Positions 49,790-61,114 of a DNA stretch of 64,000 nucleotides are shown piece after piece (the first letter of the stretch is position 1; the number at the start of each line of letters is the position of its first letter). The DNA is from DSVZ01 sp037439785 (GTDB lineage: Bacteria > Verrucomicrobiota > Verrucomicrobiia > Limisphaerales > J093). The stretch is from NCBI GenBank assembly GCA_037439785.1, contig JBBIVJ010000001.1:1-64000 (forward strand), in the 5' to 3' direction. Under the pieces are notes generated by a model, which had not been told where the DNA came from, made no database searches, and saw only the letters and a list, made by a program, of their open reading frames with translations. The translations under genes and the position numbers were made by a program.

Positions 49790-50160
49790 TTGCCCGTTGC
49801 TGGAGGCGTGGGAGCGCGACCGTCTCGGTCGCTCCCGCCGCCGTCCCGCCGACGGGCCAAGGGTGGAACGGGCAACGGCCTGTTCAGCGGGGACCCGGGG
49901 AACGCGGTCCCTCCCCGTTGTGAGAGGGTCGGCATCCCCGTCGAGCCGGCCCCAAAAACTGCAGGCCAGAGGCCTGCACCACAACGCCAGCTGGCGAGAC
50001 TCCTGCACCACAAGCGTGGGTCGAAGGTCGGTGGCCAAAAGCGGAGGGGGGGAACGCGGCCGCGCCGGCCGCCCCCGCAGCCGCCGCAGTGACGTGGCAG
50101 ACCACCACTCCGCCGGCTCATGCCGGAGGCTACTTTCGACATCCGATATTCGGCATCCGG
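49790..50160. repeat. Repeat-filled gap between suhB-like and ilvE-like genes
   Basis: The gap 49660-50267 has no convincing gene. It holds an imperfect GGAGCG...CGCTCC hairpin (49811-49835), GGGACC/GGTCCC (49891-49912), a perfect 8-bp hairpin TGCAGGCC-AGA-GGCCTGCA (49960-49978), and a degenerate heptamer run of CATCCGR type (50137-50160). The GGGACC...GGTCCC and GGGTCGGCRTCC pieces recur at 59135-59216. Confidence 0.75.
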
Positions 50161-50223
50161 TCAGGTGGGATGCACGGCTGTCCCCCTCCGGGCCGACGGC
50201 GGGTCCGGCCGGATGAATCAGGG

Positions 50224-50252
50224 TTGCAGGGGCCGGAGCCGCCCCCTAGGCT
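50224..50252 (+). promoter_or_regulatory. ilvE-like gene promoter
   Basis: TTGCAG (50224-50229), 17 nt, TAGGCT (50247-50252), the same -10 sequence as mutY. The ATG follows after 15 nt, giving a very short leader. Confidence 0.45.
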
Positions 50253-50267
50253 GCGCGCGGCCGACGC

Positions 50268-51137
50268 ATGAAGGTTTTCATTGATGGCAAGTACTACCCG
50301 GAGCGGGACGCCAAGATTTCGGTGTTCGATCACGGCCTGCTGTACGGGGATGGGGTGTTCGAGGGCATCCGCGTGTATCACGGGCGGGTGTTCAAGCTCA
50401 GGGAGCACTTGGACCGGTTGTTTTGCTCGGCCAAGGCCTTGTTGCTGGACATCCCGCTGTCTCATGCCCAGATGACCCGGGCGGTGGTGGAGACCTGCCG
50501 CGTCAACCGCCTGCGCAACGGCTATGTCCGGCTGGTGGTCACGCGGGGCGTGGGCACGCTGGGGTTGAACCCCAACCGCTGCAAACGGCCGTCGGTGATC
50601 ATCATTGCGGGGAGCATCCAGCTTTACCCGCCGGAGTTGTACGCGCGCGGCATGGAGATCGTGACGGTGCCCACCACGCGCAACCACCACAACGCGGTCA
50701 ACCCCGCCATCAAGTCGCTCAATTACCTCAACAACATCCTGGCCAAGATCGAGGCCAACATCGCCGGCGTCGAAGAGGCGGTCATGCTCAACGCCGAGGG
50801 GTTCGTGGCGGAATGCACCGGCGACAATCTGTTCATCGTCAAGGGCGGCCAGCTCCTGACCCCGCCCCTGTCCGCGGGCGCCCTCTACGGCATCACCCGC
50901 GCCACGGTCATGGACCTGGCCCGCGAGGCCGGGCTGCCGGTGGTGGAAACGAACCTGACCCGTTACGACTTGTTCAATGCGGATGAGTGCTTCCTGACCG
51001 GCAGCGCGGCCGAGATCATGCCGGTGGTCAAGGTGGACGGCCGGACCATCGGGTCGGGCCAGCCGGGGCCGGTCACCCGGCAGTTGACCGAGCGCTATCA
51101 CGCCCTGACCCGCGTTTCGGGCGAGCCGATTGTTTGA
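50268..51137 (+). CDS. ilvE: Branched-chain amino-acid aminotransferase (class IV PLP fold)
   Basis: 289 residues. PLP class IV aminotransferase with FDHGLLYGDGVFEGIRVYHG near 20-39, the catalytic Lys in NPAIKSLNYLNNILAK (about 146-161), EAVMLNAEGFVAECTGDNLF, and GITRATVMDLA. Lengths and motifs fit IlvE of the shorter, archaeal/cyanobacterial type. D-alanine aminotransferase and aminodeoxychorismate lyase are related alternatives, but the ECTGDNLF and YLNNILAK forms favour IlvE. It would make or degrade Leu, Ile and Val. Confidence 0.85.
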   Translation: MKVFIDGKYYPERDAKISVFDHGLLYGDGVFEGIRVYHGRVFKLREHLDRLFCSAKALLLDIPLSHAQMTRAVVETCRVNRLRNGYVRLVVTRGVGTLGLNPNRCKRPSVIIIAGSIQLYPPELYARGMEIVTVPTTRNHHNAVNPAIKSLNYLNNILAKIEANIAGVEEAVMLNAEGFVAECTGDNLFIVKGGQLLTPPLSAGALYGITRATVMDLAREAGLPVVETNLTRYDLFNADECFLTGSAAEIMPVVKVDGRTIGSGQPGPVTRQLTERYHALTRVSGEPIV

Positions 51138-51206
51138 GCACGCCGGCCGGGCGGCAGACCTCACCCGCCAGCGCAGGGCCCGCGGTCCGGGTTGCGGGTG
51201 CCTTGC

Positions 51207-51237
51207 TTGACTTGCGCCCGGCCCGGGAGGACATAAT
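51207..51237 (+). promoter_or_regulatory. Promoter of the mcsA-mcsB-clpC operon
   Basis: TTGACT (51207-51212, 5/6), 19 nt, CATAAT (51232-51237, 5/6). The ATG of mcsA begins 11 nt later. No CtsR-like operator (GGTCAAANANRGTCAAA type) is evident. Confidence 0.5.
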
Positions 51238-51247
51238 CCAGACGCCT

Positions 51248-51760
51248 ATGCTGTGCATGGTTTGCCAGAAAAAGGAAGCGCGGGTCCACCTCACCGACGT
51301 CAAGAACGGCAAGATCAAAAAGGTGGACCTGTGCGAGGATTGTGCCCGGGCCAAGGGCGTGGACGACCCCACCGGCTTTGCGCTGGCGGACCTCCTGCTG
51401 GGCCTGGGCGCCTCCGAGGAACTGACCTCGGGCACGGCCGAGGGCCGCGAGGCGGCCTGCCCGGTCTGTGGCCTGACCCAGTCGGACTTCAAGAAGGCCG
51501 GGCGGCTGGGCTGCCCCACCTGTTACGAGACCTTCGCCGAAGGGCTGGCGGGGATGCTCAAGACCATGCACAAGGGCACGCGCCACGCGGGCAAGGTGCC
51601 CCGCGCCCTCAAGCTGGGCCGGGAGGTCCAGGAGCGGTTGCAGGCCCTGCAACGCCAGCTCGAGGCGGCCATTGCCGTGGAAAACTACGAGGAGGCCGCC
51701 CGCCTGCGTGACGCCATCAGGCACCTCAAGGACAACCCCGGCGCCATCGTGACCGGTTGA
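51248..51760 (+). CDS. mcsA: McsA-like activator of protein arginine kinase
   Basis: 170 residues. Zinc-finger pairs CMVCQKKEARVHLT with CEDCARAKG, and CPVCGLTQSDFKKAGRLGCPTCYETF, then a C-terminal UVR-type coiled helix (LEAAIAVENYEEAARLRDAI). This is the McsA layout: McsA activates the McsB kinase in Gram-positive bacteria, and zinc binding makes it stress-sensitive. The TTGA overlap with the start of mcsB and the clpC gene downstream confirm the identity. Confidence 0.9.
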   Translation: MLCMVCQKKEARVHLTDVKNGKIKKVDLCEDCARAKGVDDPTGFALADLLLGLGASEELTSGTAEGREAACPVCGLTQSDFKKAGRLGCPTCYETFAEGLAGMLKTMHKGTRHAGKVPRALKLGREVQERLQALQRQLEAAIAVENYEEAARLRDAIRHLKDNPGAIVTG

Positions 51761-51762
51761 CC

Positions 51763-52878
51763 ATGAAACTGCTCGAGTTTCTCAGCCCCCCCACCCAGGC
51801 CGCCCGCCGGAGCGGCCCCGGGGACCGCATCGTCATGTCCAGCCGCGTGCGGCTGGCCCGCAACCTGGCCGGTCACCCCTTCCCCGGCTGGGCCAAGAAG
51901 AACGATCGTCTCCAGGTCTGCGAACGCATCCGGGAAGCCGTGGTGCGTCAGCCGCGGATGCGGGACGGGTTCGTGGTCGCCCTTGAGACCCTTTCCGCGC
52001 TGGACAAGCAAATCCTGGTCGAGCGGCACCTGATCAGCCGCGAGCACGCCGCCAAGGGCCCGGGCAGCGCCCTGGCCCTGAGCCGGGACGAACAGCTCTG
52101 CGTCATGATCAACGAGGAGGACCACCTCCGGATGCAGGCCCTGCTGCCCGGCTGCCAGTTGAAGGAGGCGTGGACGGCCATTGACGCGCTGGACACCGGC
52201 CTGGAGCAGGACCTGGATTACGCCTTTTCCCACACCCTGGGCTACCTCACCGCCTGCCCCACCAACGTGGGCACCGGCATCCGCGTCAGCGCCATGCTCC
52301 ACCTGCCCGCCCTGGTGCTGGACGAGCAGATCACCCAGATCATCCAGGCGGTGAACAAGCTGGGGCTGGCCGTGCGCGGCCTTTACGGCGAAGGCACCGA
52401 GGCCCTGGGCAACGTCTTCCAGGTCTCCAACCAGATGACCTTGGGCGAGTCCGAGTCCGAAATTGTGGAACGCCTGGCCAAGGTCGTCGCCCAGATCATC
52501 GAACACGAGGAAAACGCCCGCGCCCGCCTGCTCGAAAAGCGCCCCAAGATGGTCTTCAACCACATCGGCCGCGCCTACGGCATCCTGGCCAACGCCCACA
52601 GCGTCTCCTCGAAGGAGGCCGTCAATCTCCTATCCCTGCTGCGGCTGGGGCTGGACCTGGGGCTGTTGCCCGACCTCCACCGCCCCCAGGTGGACGAATT
52701 GTTCATGCTCTCCCAGCCGGCTCACCTCCAGCTCCGCCACTCCGAGAAGCTCACCGCCGAGGAACGGGATGTCCTGCGCGCGGACATGTTGCGCGAAGCC
52801 CTGCGCGAGGTCCGCCGGCCGTTGGTGCCCCCCCCGCCGCCGCCCCCGCCGGCGGTGGACAAGCTGCCCCAACCGTAG
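51763..52878 (+). CDS. mcsB: Protein arginine kinase McsB
   Basis: 371 residues of the phosphagen (guanidino) kinase superfamily. MSSRVRLARNLAGHPFP, HLISREHA, INEEDHLRMQ, and the CPTNVGTGIRVS loop with the conserved Cys are present, as is NQMTLGESE. McsB phosphorylates arginine residues of damaged proteins, marking them for ClpCP. The Pro-rich last 20 residues (PPPPPPPP) are an extension. A TTG at 51757 overlaps the mcsA stop; the ATG at 51763 is used here. mcsA-mcsB-clpC is the Bacillus order without ctsR. Confidence 0.93.
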   Translation: MKLLEFLSPPTQAARRSGPGDRIVMSSRVRLARNLAGHPFPGWAKKNDRLQVCERIREAVVRQPRMRDGFVVALETLSALDKQILVERHLISREHAAKGPGSALALSRDEQLCVMINEEDHLRMQALLPGCQLKEAWTAIDALDTGLEQDLDYAFSHTLGYLTACPTNVGTGIRVSAMLHLPALVLDEQITQIIQAVNKLGLAVRGLYGEGTEALGNVFQVSNQMTLGESESEIVERLAKVVAQIIEHEENARARLLEKRPKMVFNHIGRAYGILANAHSVSSKEAVNLLSLLRLGLDLGLLPDLHRPQVDELFMLSQPAHLQLRHSEKLTAEERDVLRADMLREALREVRRPLVPPPPPPPPAVDKLPQP

Positions 52879-52900
52879 CATGTTCCACCCGAGGTGACGT

Positions 52901-55387
<2,487 letters not shown>

Positions 55388-55404
55388 ACCGGCGGCCGGC
55401 GTTC

Positions 55405-55430
55405 CCGCCCGGAGCGAGCGGGCCGGGCGG
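55405..55430. terminator. GC hairpin after clpC
   Basis: CCGCCCGG (55405-55412) pairs with CCGGGCGG (55423-55430) across a 10-nt loop. No T-tract follows, so it is a weak or factor-dependent terminator candidate between convergent genes. Confidence 0.3.
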
Positions 55431-55465
55431 TGGGTCGTTCCGCCTTCCTCCTCCCCCGGCGCCGG

Positions 55466-56104
55466 CTAACCCGCCGCGGGCGGGGGGTGGCGGGTCACGC
55501 TCCGCACCGGCAACAGGCTTCCCGGTTCGGCAATCCAATCCACCGTGCTGGCCCGCGGCCGCCACAGCACCCGCTGGTCGGCCAGCACCCGCAGCACCAC
55601 CCCTTCCACCGCCCCCCGCACCGTCTTGACCCGCGTGCCGGGCCGCAGCGGTTCGGCATCCCAGAGCCCCTCCACAATCTCGATCAACGCCGCCCGTTCC
55701 AGCGCACCGCCGATGTAATCGCTGACCGCCGCCAGGATCGCCCGGCTCCGCGCCATGCCCAGCCCTGCCACCCACGGCTGCACCAACGCACGCCCCAGCG
55801 CCGCAAACGTGGCGGCATTTTCGAACAAAAACGGCCCCCGCTCCTGGCAGCTCCGCAGAAACACCAGCGCCGCCTCCAGCGTCTGCTCGCCCGCCCGTGT
55901 CAACGCCCACGCCAGCGCCACCTCCGCCTGCGTCTCCGGGTTTGGCCCGTGCTGGGCGCACTCCCGCGCGCAGGCCCGCCGGTTTTCCCGGACCACGCCG
56001 TCCCAGTCCCAGACCCGGAGATGCGCCCCAAGGCAGGCCAGCAACGACGCCGGCCGGGGGCCCGACCCGGCGGAGGCAGGCGGCGACGGCGACCCCGGGT
56101 TCAT
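55466..56104 (-). CDS. Hypothetical protein, helical repeat-like
   Basis: 212 residues from the ATG at 56104, which overlaps the preceding esterase stop (ATGA). The N-terminal half is helical (SLLACLGAHLRVWDWDGVVRENRRACAREC, then AEVALAWALTRAGEQTLEAALVFL), resembling TPR-like or ARM-like repeats. The C-terminus is basic and strand-rich (LRPGTRVKTVRGAVEGVV, a KOW-like beta stretch). No family is recognised. It has no signal or membrane segment. Confidence 0.6.
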   Translation of the reverse strand: MNPGSPSPPASAGSGPRPASLLACLGAHLRVWDWDGVVRENRRACARECAQHGPNPETQAEVALAWALTRAGEQTLEAALVFLRSCQERGPFLFENAATFAALGRALVQPWVAGLGMARSRAILAAVSDYIGGALERAALIEIVEGLWDAEPLRPGTRVKTVRGAVEGVVLRVLADQRVLWRPRASTVDWIAEPGSLLPVRSVTRHPPPAAG

Positions 56105-57003
56105 GGCCCCTCCCGCAGGAAGCCCCGACCCCGGAGCCAGCGCTGGCAATCTGCCGCCCGGGGGTGCGGCCGTTCAAACGGCGGGGGTGCTCCCAGTCCC
56201 AGCCCGTGCCGGCCGCGCTCGTAAATGTGCAGCTCGAACGGCACGCCCGCCGCCCGCAGGGCCGCCGCGGAGTACAGCGCGTTTTCCACCGGCACCGCCT
56301 CGTCCTCCCAGGTGTGCCACACAAAGCACGGCGGGGTGCGGGGGGTGAGCTGTCTCTCGTTGGACAGGGCCTCGATCAGCTCCGGGGCCGGATCGGGCCC
56401 CAGCAGGTTGCGCCTCGAACCCGCTTGGGTGAAGGCCCCCATCGTGATCACCAGATAGCACAGGATGCCCAGGTCCGGTCGTGAGCTGACGCGCTCGACC
56501 GGGTCCGCCGCATCCGCGCGGCCGTCCTCGAAATGCGTCAGCAGCGTGGCCGCCAGATGGCCACCGGCCGAGCTGCCCATGATGCCGATCCGTTGGGGAT
56601 CGCAGCCCCATTCTGCCGCCCGCGCCCGCACCAGGCGCACGGCGCGGGCCGCATCCTCGAGCATGGCGGGGTGTCGGTAACCGTGCGTGCCCGGGCGGTA
56701 CTTCAGGACAAAGGCCGCGATGCCCTGCGGGTTGAGCCACAGCGCATAATCCCGGCCCTCATGGGCCGCCAGGCCCGCATAGCCGCCGCCGGGGCACACC
56801 CCCATCGCCGCGCCACTCCGCGCCGCCGCCTCGGGCAACCAGGGTGTCAACGTCGAACGGTCCGCCTCCCCCTGACCGCGCGCGCCGGGTGCCCCCTGCG
56901 GCCAGAGCAGGATTGGCGACAAAGGTTCGGCACGACTCACCCCCGCAGCGACCAGCAAACCCCACACCCCGCGGGTCAGGTGCAACAACCAGGGCTTCGG
57001 CAT
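56101..57003 (-). CDS. Exported alpha/beta hydrolase (acetyl-esterase-like)
   Basis: 300 residues. A signal peptide (about residues 8-25) precedes an alpha/beta hydrolase of the BD-FAE/acetyl-xylan-esterase branch. VCPGGGYAGLAAHEGRDYALW forms the oxyanion loop, GSSAGGHLAATLL holds the nucleophile Ser (about 143), WEDEAVP the Asp, and GRHGLG the His (about 265). Such enzymes remove acetyl or feruloyl groups from plant polysaccharides, fitting the GH172 gene upstream. Start ATG at 57003; TTGCCC, 17 nt, GAAAGT and 8 nt precede it. Confidence 0.9.
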   Translation of the reverse strand: MPKPWLLHLTRGVWGLLVAAGVSRAEPLSPILLWPQGAPGARGQGEADRSTLTPWLPEAAARSGAAMGVCPGGGYAGLAAHEGRDYALWLNPQGIAAFVLKYRPGTHGYRHPAMLEDAARAVRLVRARAAEWGCDPQRIGIMGSSAGGHLAATLLTHFEDGRADAADPVERVSSRPDLGILCYLVITMGAFTQAGSRRNLLGPDPAPELIEALSNERQLTPRTPPCFVWHTWEDEAVPVENALYSAAALRAAGVPFELHIYERGRHGLGLGAPPPFERPHPRAADCQRWLRGRGFLREGP

Positions 57004-57157
57004 GGCCCCGGACTTTCCGCCTACCCGCTCCGTCGGGCAAGTGCCGGCCCGTTCCTTTCAGGAGCAGGGAGGCGACGGCGCCACGGTTTCCGGGCCGGGC
57101 TCGGGCGGCAGCCCGGGGGTCTCTTCGGTTGCGCTCATGGCCGCGGGCAGGCGGGCT

Positions 57158-58786
57158 TCAGCGGTACAGCACCGGGTCGGTGCGCCAGTCGCGGTCCCGG
57201 TCGTGGCCGTACTCGGCCACGCGGGGGCGACGCTCGCGCAGGCGCACCGATTCGAGCCCGAGGAAGTGGCCTTGCGAGGCCGGGTGTTTGCCCACGCAGT
57301 CCAGGCGCAGGGTGTAGTCGCCGGGCTCGGGCCAGAAGTCCAGGAGGTGGAACTCGGTGTTGACGATGTTCGGGCTGTAGAAATCCAGCGGCGCGCCGAG
57401 CTTCACGCCGTTGAGGCTGGGCTGGTAGCGGCCGAAGTCGTAGCTCTGCGTGGCGTTGAGCAACAGACGCAGCGGCTCTTTTTTCTCGACCCGGAACCGG
57501 ACCTCGATCCAGGCCCCTTCGGCCTGTGGGGGGCGGTAGAGCAGTTGCGGGCCGTCGTAGAGGTCCAGCGCTTGCGGCGCGGCCGGGCCGACCCCGTGGT
57601 GGGCGGGGTCGGCGAAGTCCCGCGCCCATGCGGTCACGCGCTCCAGGCTGGGCAGGCGGCGCGCGGCGACGGGCGGGACGGGCGGTTGGGGGGAGGGTTC
57701 GCCGGTCTGGTACCAAAAGGCCACGCTGGCGTAATCGTCTTCCCGCTCGTTCCAGCTCATGCTTTTGCGGTCGGGGTTTTCGTCGGGCGAAATCCAGCCC
57801 CAATGCTCAAAGGTCACCTTGATGCCGGTGTTGAAGACGATCGGATCGGCCAGGTGCCAGCGGTAGGCGCTGGTGTGTCCGCCCACGATGCCCCACTGGT
57901 CGAAGTACGGCACGCCGAAGTACGGCGTGCCGGTCCGCTTCAGCCCCCAGGCGGACAGGAAGTAGTCCTCGGTGCCGGTGCCCCAGATCGAAGGCTCCGC
58001 CTCGCCGTCCACGTAAATCTTCTCGTCGCCCTCGCCGAACCACGCCGGGCTACGGGTGCGCACCGCCAGCACCGTGCCCACGTAATGACCCTTGCCGCGC
58101 GTCTGCAGCACCACGTAGTCCTGGCCGGCCCGCACCGGGTACTCCTGCCGGTAGCGAGCGTGGAAGTAGGGTGTGTCCGGAGGCACGGGCTTCTCGATCC
58201 AGTCAATGTTGTAGTACAGCAGGCTCAGCGGCCGGGCGCTCTGGTTGACGATCTCGATGCGGGCCGACTCCCGGAACGGCATCGGCCAAAAACAATTGTA
58301 GGAATCGGCGTCCTCGACCACCACCGGCAGGCTGACCACCTCGCTGCGCCGGCCGAAGCAGTTAGCAAAGAAGTCGCCCACCGGCGCCTCAACCGCCGGC
58401 TCGGGGCGCCCGTCCCAAAACATCCGCAGCAACAGCTCCTGGTGGTTGGCCGAACCCTGCGGCGCCCAGGCCTGCGGCTCGGACCCGAGGAAGGTCAGCC
58501 AGAGATGGGTAATGACGCCCGGCCCGCGCGCGTCCATCAGCACGTGGGTTTCGCCGGGCGGGACGCGGAAGTTGTCCCAGTTGCTGGCCTCGTCGTGGTC
58601 ACCGCGTGGCGGGGCCTGGGGGCGAAGCACGCGCTCGGTGCCGCCGCGGCGGACCTCCCCCTGGCGCATGGTCGAGGTCACGCGTCGGGACCGGCCTTCC
58701 CGGGGGCGGACCAGGTCATCCAGCAAACCGGCCCGGGCAGCCCCACCCGCCAGCGCCAGCATCAACAAACAGGGGAACCATTTCAT
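57158..58786 (-). CDS. Secreted GH172 (DUF2961) glycoside hydrolase
   Basis: 542 residues. The ATG at 58786 begins a signal peptide (about 2-18, WFPCLLMLALAGGAARA). The GH172 jelly-roll core shows EASNWDNFRVPPGETHVLMD, SANHQELLLRMFWDG, GDFFANCFGR, DSYNCFWPMPF and WGTGTEDYFLSAWG, the most conserved block with the acidic active-site region. GH172 includes fructofuranosidase/difructose-anhydride synthase and arabinofuranosidase activities, and it is abundant in Verrucomicrobiota and Bacteroidota. The exact sugar is not determined. The frame extends upstream into repeat DNA, so earlier starts are rejected. Confidence 0.92.
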   Translation of the reverse strand: MKWFPCLLMLALAGGAARAGLLDDLVRPREGRSRRVTSTMRQGEVRRGGTERVLRPQAPPRGDHDEASNWDNFRVPPGETHVLMDARGPGVITHLWLTFLGSEPQAWAPQGSANHQELLLRMFWDGRPEPAVEAPVGDFFANCFGRRSEVVSLPVVVEDADSYNCFWPMPFRESARIEIVNQSARPLSLLYYNIDWIEKPVPPDTPYFHARYRQEYPVRAGQDYVVLQTRGKGHYVGTVLAVRTRSPAWFGEGDEKIYVDGEAEPSIWGTGTEDYFLSAWGLKRTGTPYFGVPYFDQWGIVGGHTSAYRWHLADPIVFNTGIKVTFEHWGWISPDENPDRKSMSWNEREDDYASVAFWYQTGEPSPQPPVPPVAARRLPSLERVTAWARDFADPAHHGVGPAAPQALDLYDGPQLLYRPPQAEGAWIEVRFRVEKKEPLRLLLNATQSYDFGRYQPSLNGVKLGAPLDFYSPNIVNTEFHLLDFWPEPGDYTLRLDCVGKHPASQGHFLGLESVRLRERRPRVAEYGHDRDRDWRTDPVLYR

Positions 58787-58842
58787 GGCCCGCACCTTGC
58801 CCCTGCTCGCGCACAACCGGCAATGGCAAACCTGCCGGCCCC

Positions 58843-59008
58843 GCCTCAAAGCGCCAGGGGACGGGCGCCTGTCTGCGTGCGCCACACCGGCAGGCACTCC
58901 ACAAACTGGCGCACCTGCGGGCCGTCCCTCCCGCGCCGCAGCGTCTTGGAGTGCGGCAGTCTTCTGCCGCTTTCGGCACGGAAGCCCATCGCCAAGACGC
59001 CAAGACCC
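58843..59008 (-). repeat. Dispersed repeat module, inverted copy of 62651-62814
   Basis: 58843-58900 is the reverse complement of 62757-62814 with 56 of 58 positions equal, and the homology continues to about 59008 through the AAAGCGG...GCCGCACTCC module (58931-58975) and a CCAAGACGCCAAGACC run. It lies in the gap 58787-59245, which has no gene. Confidence 0.85.
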
Positions 59009-59134
59009 CACGACCCCAAGCACGTGGGCCAGCCGGGGACCGCCTTTCCAAGCGCCAGCGTCTCGTAAGAGGCACGGCCGCCGCAGACGCAGCCGGCGAA
59101 CGTGGCGCAGGCTGATGGCTGGCCCGGTTCCCCC

Positions 59135-59216
59135 AGGGACCGTGTGGACGCGGTCCCTCCCCGACGCGGTCCTTCCCCCTGGGGTGGTGGCAGGGTCGGC
59201 GTCCTCACCGACCCTG
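59135..59216. repeat. Two strong hairpins before the CBM48 gene end
   Basis: AGGGACCG (59135-59142) with CGGTCCCT (59151-59158), and CAGGGTCGG (59191-59199) with CCGACCCTG (59208-59216). They may also end transcription of the minus-strand CBM48 gene, although neither has a T-tract. Similar sequence lies at 49891-49950. Confidence 0.7.
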
Positions 59217-59245
59217 TCTGCCCGCGCGCCGGCCCAAGCGCCGCG

Positions 59246-59521
59246 TTATTTCACCTCGCGCACGGCATTCTCGGTGCCGAACGGACTGGGCACCCGCAGC
59301 GTGCACTCGGGGTCGTCCCGCCATTCGCCGTCCACCAGGAAGCGGTAGTGGTAGGTACCGGGCGGGAGCGAGACCTGTACCTTCCACAGGCCGCCGCCAA
59401 TCGGCTTCATGGCAATGGGCCGTTCCTGCCAGTGGGTAAAATCGCCCACCAGCGCCACGTGGTTGGCGCCGGGAGCGCGCAGGGTGAACTCCTGGGGGAC
59501 AAGTTTCTCGGTCTTGCTCAT
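59246..59521 (-). CDS. CBM48 (glycogen-binding, early-set) protein
   Basis: 91 residues, almost entirely one isoamylase-N/AMPK-beta-type domain: FTLRAPGANHVALVGDFTHW, LWKVQVSLPPGTYHYRFLVDGEW and CTLRVPSPFGTENAV. The Trp and Gly residues that contact alpha-glucans are present. As an independent small protein it could target a partner enzyme to glycogen. A GGAGG ribosome site precedes the ATG at 59521 by 6 nt. The trx gene lies upstream on the same strand, with a short hairpin between. Confidence 0.88.
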   Translation of the reverse strand: MSKTEKLVPQEFTLRAPGANHVALVGDFTHWQERPIAMKPIGGGLWKVQVSLPPGTYHYRFLVDGEWRDDPECTLRVPSPFGTENAVREVK

Positions 59522-59640
59522 GGTGGCCTCCGTGGGTGGCGATGGTTTTACGCTGACCTGGTCTGAGCAAAGGTAATCACCCCGGCCCGCCTTGCCAAAC
59601 GGCAAAATTCCGCCTGCCGCCCGGCGGCTCCGGCGAAACG

Positions 59641-60204
59641 TCACGGCTTTCCGGACGCGGCCGGGTTGGTGGCGTCCGCCAGCCAGCGGTCCAGCCGCGC
59701 GCGCAGCTCCCCGGCCGCCGGCGCGCCGGCCATCGCGGCCTCGACGCGGCCGTGGCGCACGAACAGCAGCGTGGGCACGGCGCTGACCCGATACTGCTCG
59801 GCCAGCCGGCGGGCGCGGTCCACGTCCACCTTCACCACCTTCAGCCGGCCGGCGTACTCGGTCGCCACCCCGGCCAGCACGGGGGCCAGGCGTTTGCAAG
59901 GGCCGCACCAAGTGGCGTAAAAATCCACCACCACGGGCAGGTCGGCGCGGAGCACCGCGGCCTCGAAATCCGCTTCCCCGATCGGCTGCACCGGGCCATC
60001 CGTGCGGCGCAGTTCGCGGCCGCCGGCCAGGTCCCGCGCGGTGCTGAAGTAAAAGAGCCCGCCCAGCAGGCCGCCAAACAGGGCGCCGCGCCACCAGGTC
60101 GCCGTCAACGGACAGGCGCCCGAACTGCACTGGCCCAGCCAGCCCAGGGCCGCGCCCAGGCCGGCCCCCACCCCCACGCTCAACAACAAGGTCAACATGG
60201 CCAC
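59641..60204 (-). CDS. Membrane DUF6132-thioredoxin fusion protein
   Basis: 187 residues. The N-terminal 55 residues form two membrane helices joined by GQCSSGACPLT, a Cys-rich loop typical of DUF6132-type proteins. A thioredoxin domain follows: VDFYATWCGPCKRLAPVL holds the WCGPC active site (about residues 98-102) and AVPTLLFVRHG the cis-Pro. The fusion suggests a membrane-tethered disulfide reductase, perhaps acting on the loop Cys or on envelope proteins. The GTG at 60204 and the ATG two codons later are both possible; AAGAAT ends 6 nt before the GTG. Confidence 0.85.
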   Translation of the reverse strand: MAMLTLLLSVGVGAGLGAALGWLGQCSSGACPLTATWWRGALFGGLLGGLFYFSTARDLAGGRELRRTDGPVQPIGEADFEAAVLRADLPVVVDFYATWCGPCKRLAPVLAGVATEYAGRLKVVKVDVDRARRLAEQYRVSAVPTLLFVRHGRVEAAMAGAPAAGELRARLDRWLADATNPAASGKP

Positions 60205-60379
60205 AATACGATTCTTATCCGGCGCGGGCGCGGGCCGCAGGGCCCGTCTTGGAACACCCTTGGCAGGGTTTCTCCCCGTGCCCCGCCGCCTCGCGCGCTT
60301 TCCGAAGATGAGCCGCCAGGGCGGCAGGAGTTACAGTTTAGCCCGGCTCCGCTCCGGTTTTTGCGACTCCGCCCGGCGC

Positions 60380-61114
60380 TCAGCGGGGCACCTCGGTGAT
60401 GGCCCGCAGCCGCCGCTCGAATTCAAGGCGGTACGCCTCCCGGCCGGCAGCCTCCACCGCGTGTGGCACGGCGAGCGGTTCACCAAAACGGACCCGGCAG
60501 GTCGCAAACGGCAGCGGGACCAGGAACCCGTCCCAGCTCCTCAGCCGCCGGCATCGGCTCAGGTCGTAGCTGACCGGGATCAGCGGCCGGCCGCACAACG
60601 CCGCCAGGTCCACGGCGCCCGGCTGCACCTGGTAGCGCGGGCCGCGCGGGCCATCCGGGGTGATGGCCAGGTCGTAGCCGCGTTCGGCCCAGGAGGTCAT
60701 TTCCAGCAGGGCCTGGGCGCCGCGCCGGCTGCTGGAGCCGCGCACCGGCTGTACGTCAAACAGCGTCAACACCCGCGCCAGCAGCCCGCCGTCGCGGCTG
60801 GCGCTGACCATCGCCGCCAGGCGGCGGGGCGGGTGGTGCTTTTGGATGAAGCGGGGATACAAGCGCAGGCTCAAGGCCAGGCGGTTGTGCCACACGGCAA
60901 AGATGGCCGGCCCGCGCTGCATGGCGTCCCACGCCGCCGGCGCTGTTTCCAGCTCGTACAGGAGCGTGGTGTCCAGGGTGTGGATGGCGAGCCAGACCGC
61001 GCGCGCGGCCAGGCGGGCCAGGGGCGTGGCCTGATGCGGCACCACCACCCCGGAGCGGCGACGCGGACGCGGCGGGGCGTCGCCGGAGGCGGGTGAGGCG
61101 GCGGGCATCGGCAT
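60380..61114 (-). CDS. DUF374/lysophospholipid acyltransferase-like protein
   Basis: 244 residues. The DUF374 signatures are AVWHNRLALSLRLYPRF (about 70-86), AMVSASRDGGLLARVL and AITPDGPRGPRYQVQPGAV, and the first has the HxxxxxD-like His region of glycerolipid acyltransferases. Family members are predicted lipid A or phospholipid acyltransferases. One weak hydrophobic helix lies near the N-terminus. It overlaps ruvA by one base (TGATG), probably without functional meaning. Confidence 0.85.
   Translation of the reverse strand: MPMPAASPASGDAPPRPRRRSGVVVPHQATPLARLAARAVWLAIHTLDTTLLYELETAPAAWDAMQRGPAIFAVWHNRLALSLRLYPRFIQKHHPPRRLAAMVSASRDGGLLARVLTLFDVQPVRGSSSRRGAQALLEMTSWAERGYDLAITPDGPRGPRYQVQPGAVDLAALCGRPLIPVSYDLSRCRRLRSWDGFLVPLPFATCRVRFGEPLAVPHAVEAAGREAYRLEFERRLRAITEVPR

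Noticed and set aside
49960..49978. Terminator for the inositol monophosphatase operon or ilvE
   Set aside because: Perfect stem but no T-tract, and it lies upstream of both divergent genes, so it cannot end either transcript.
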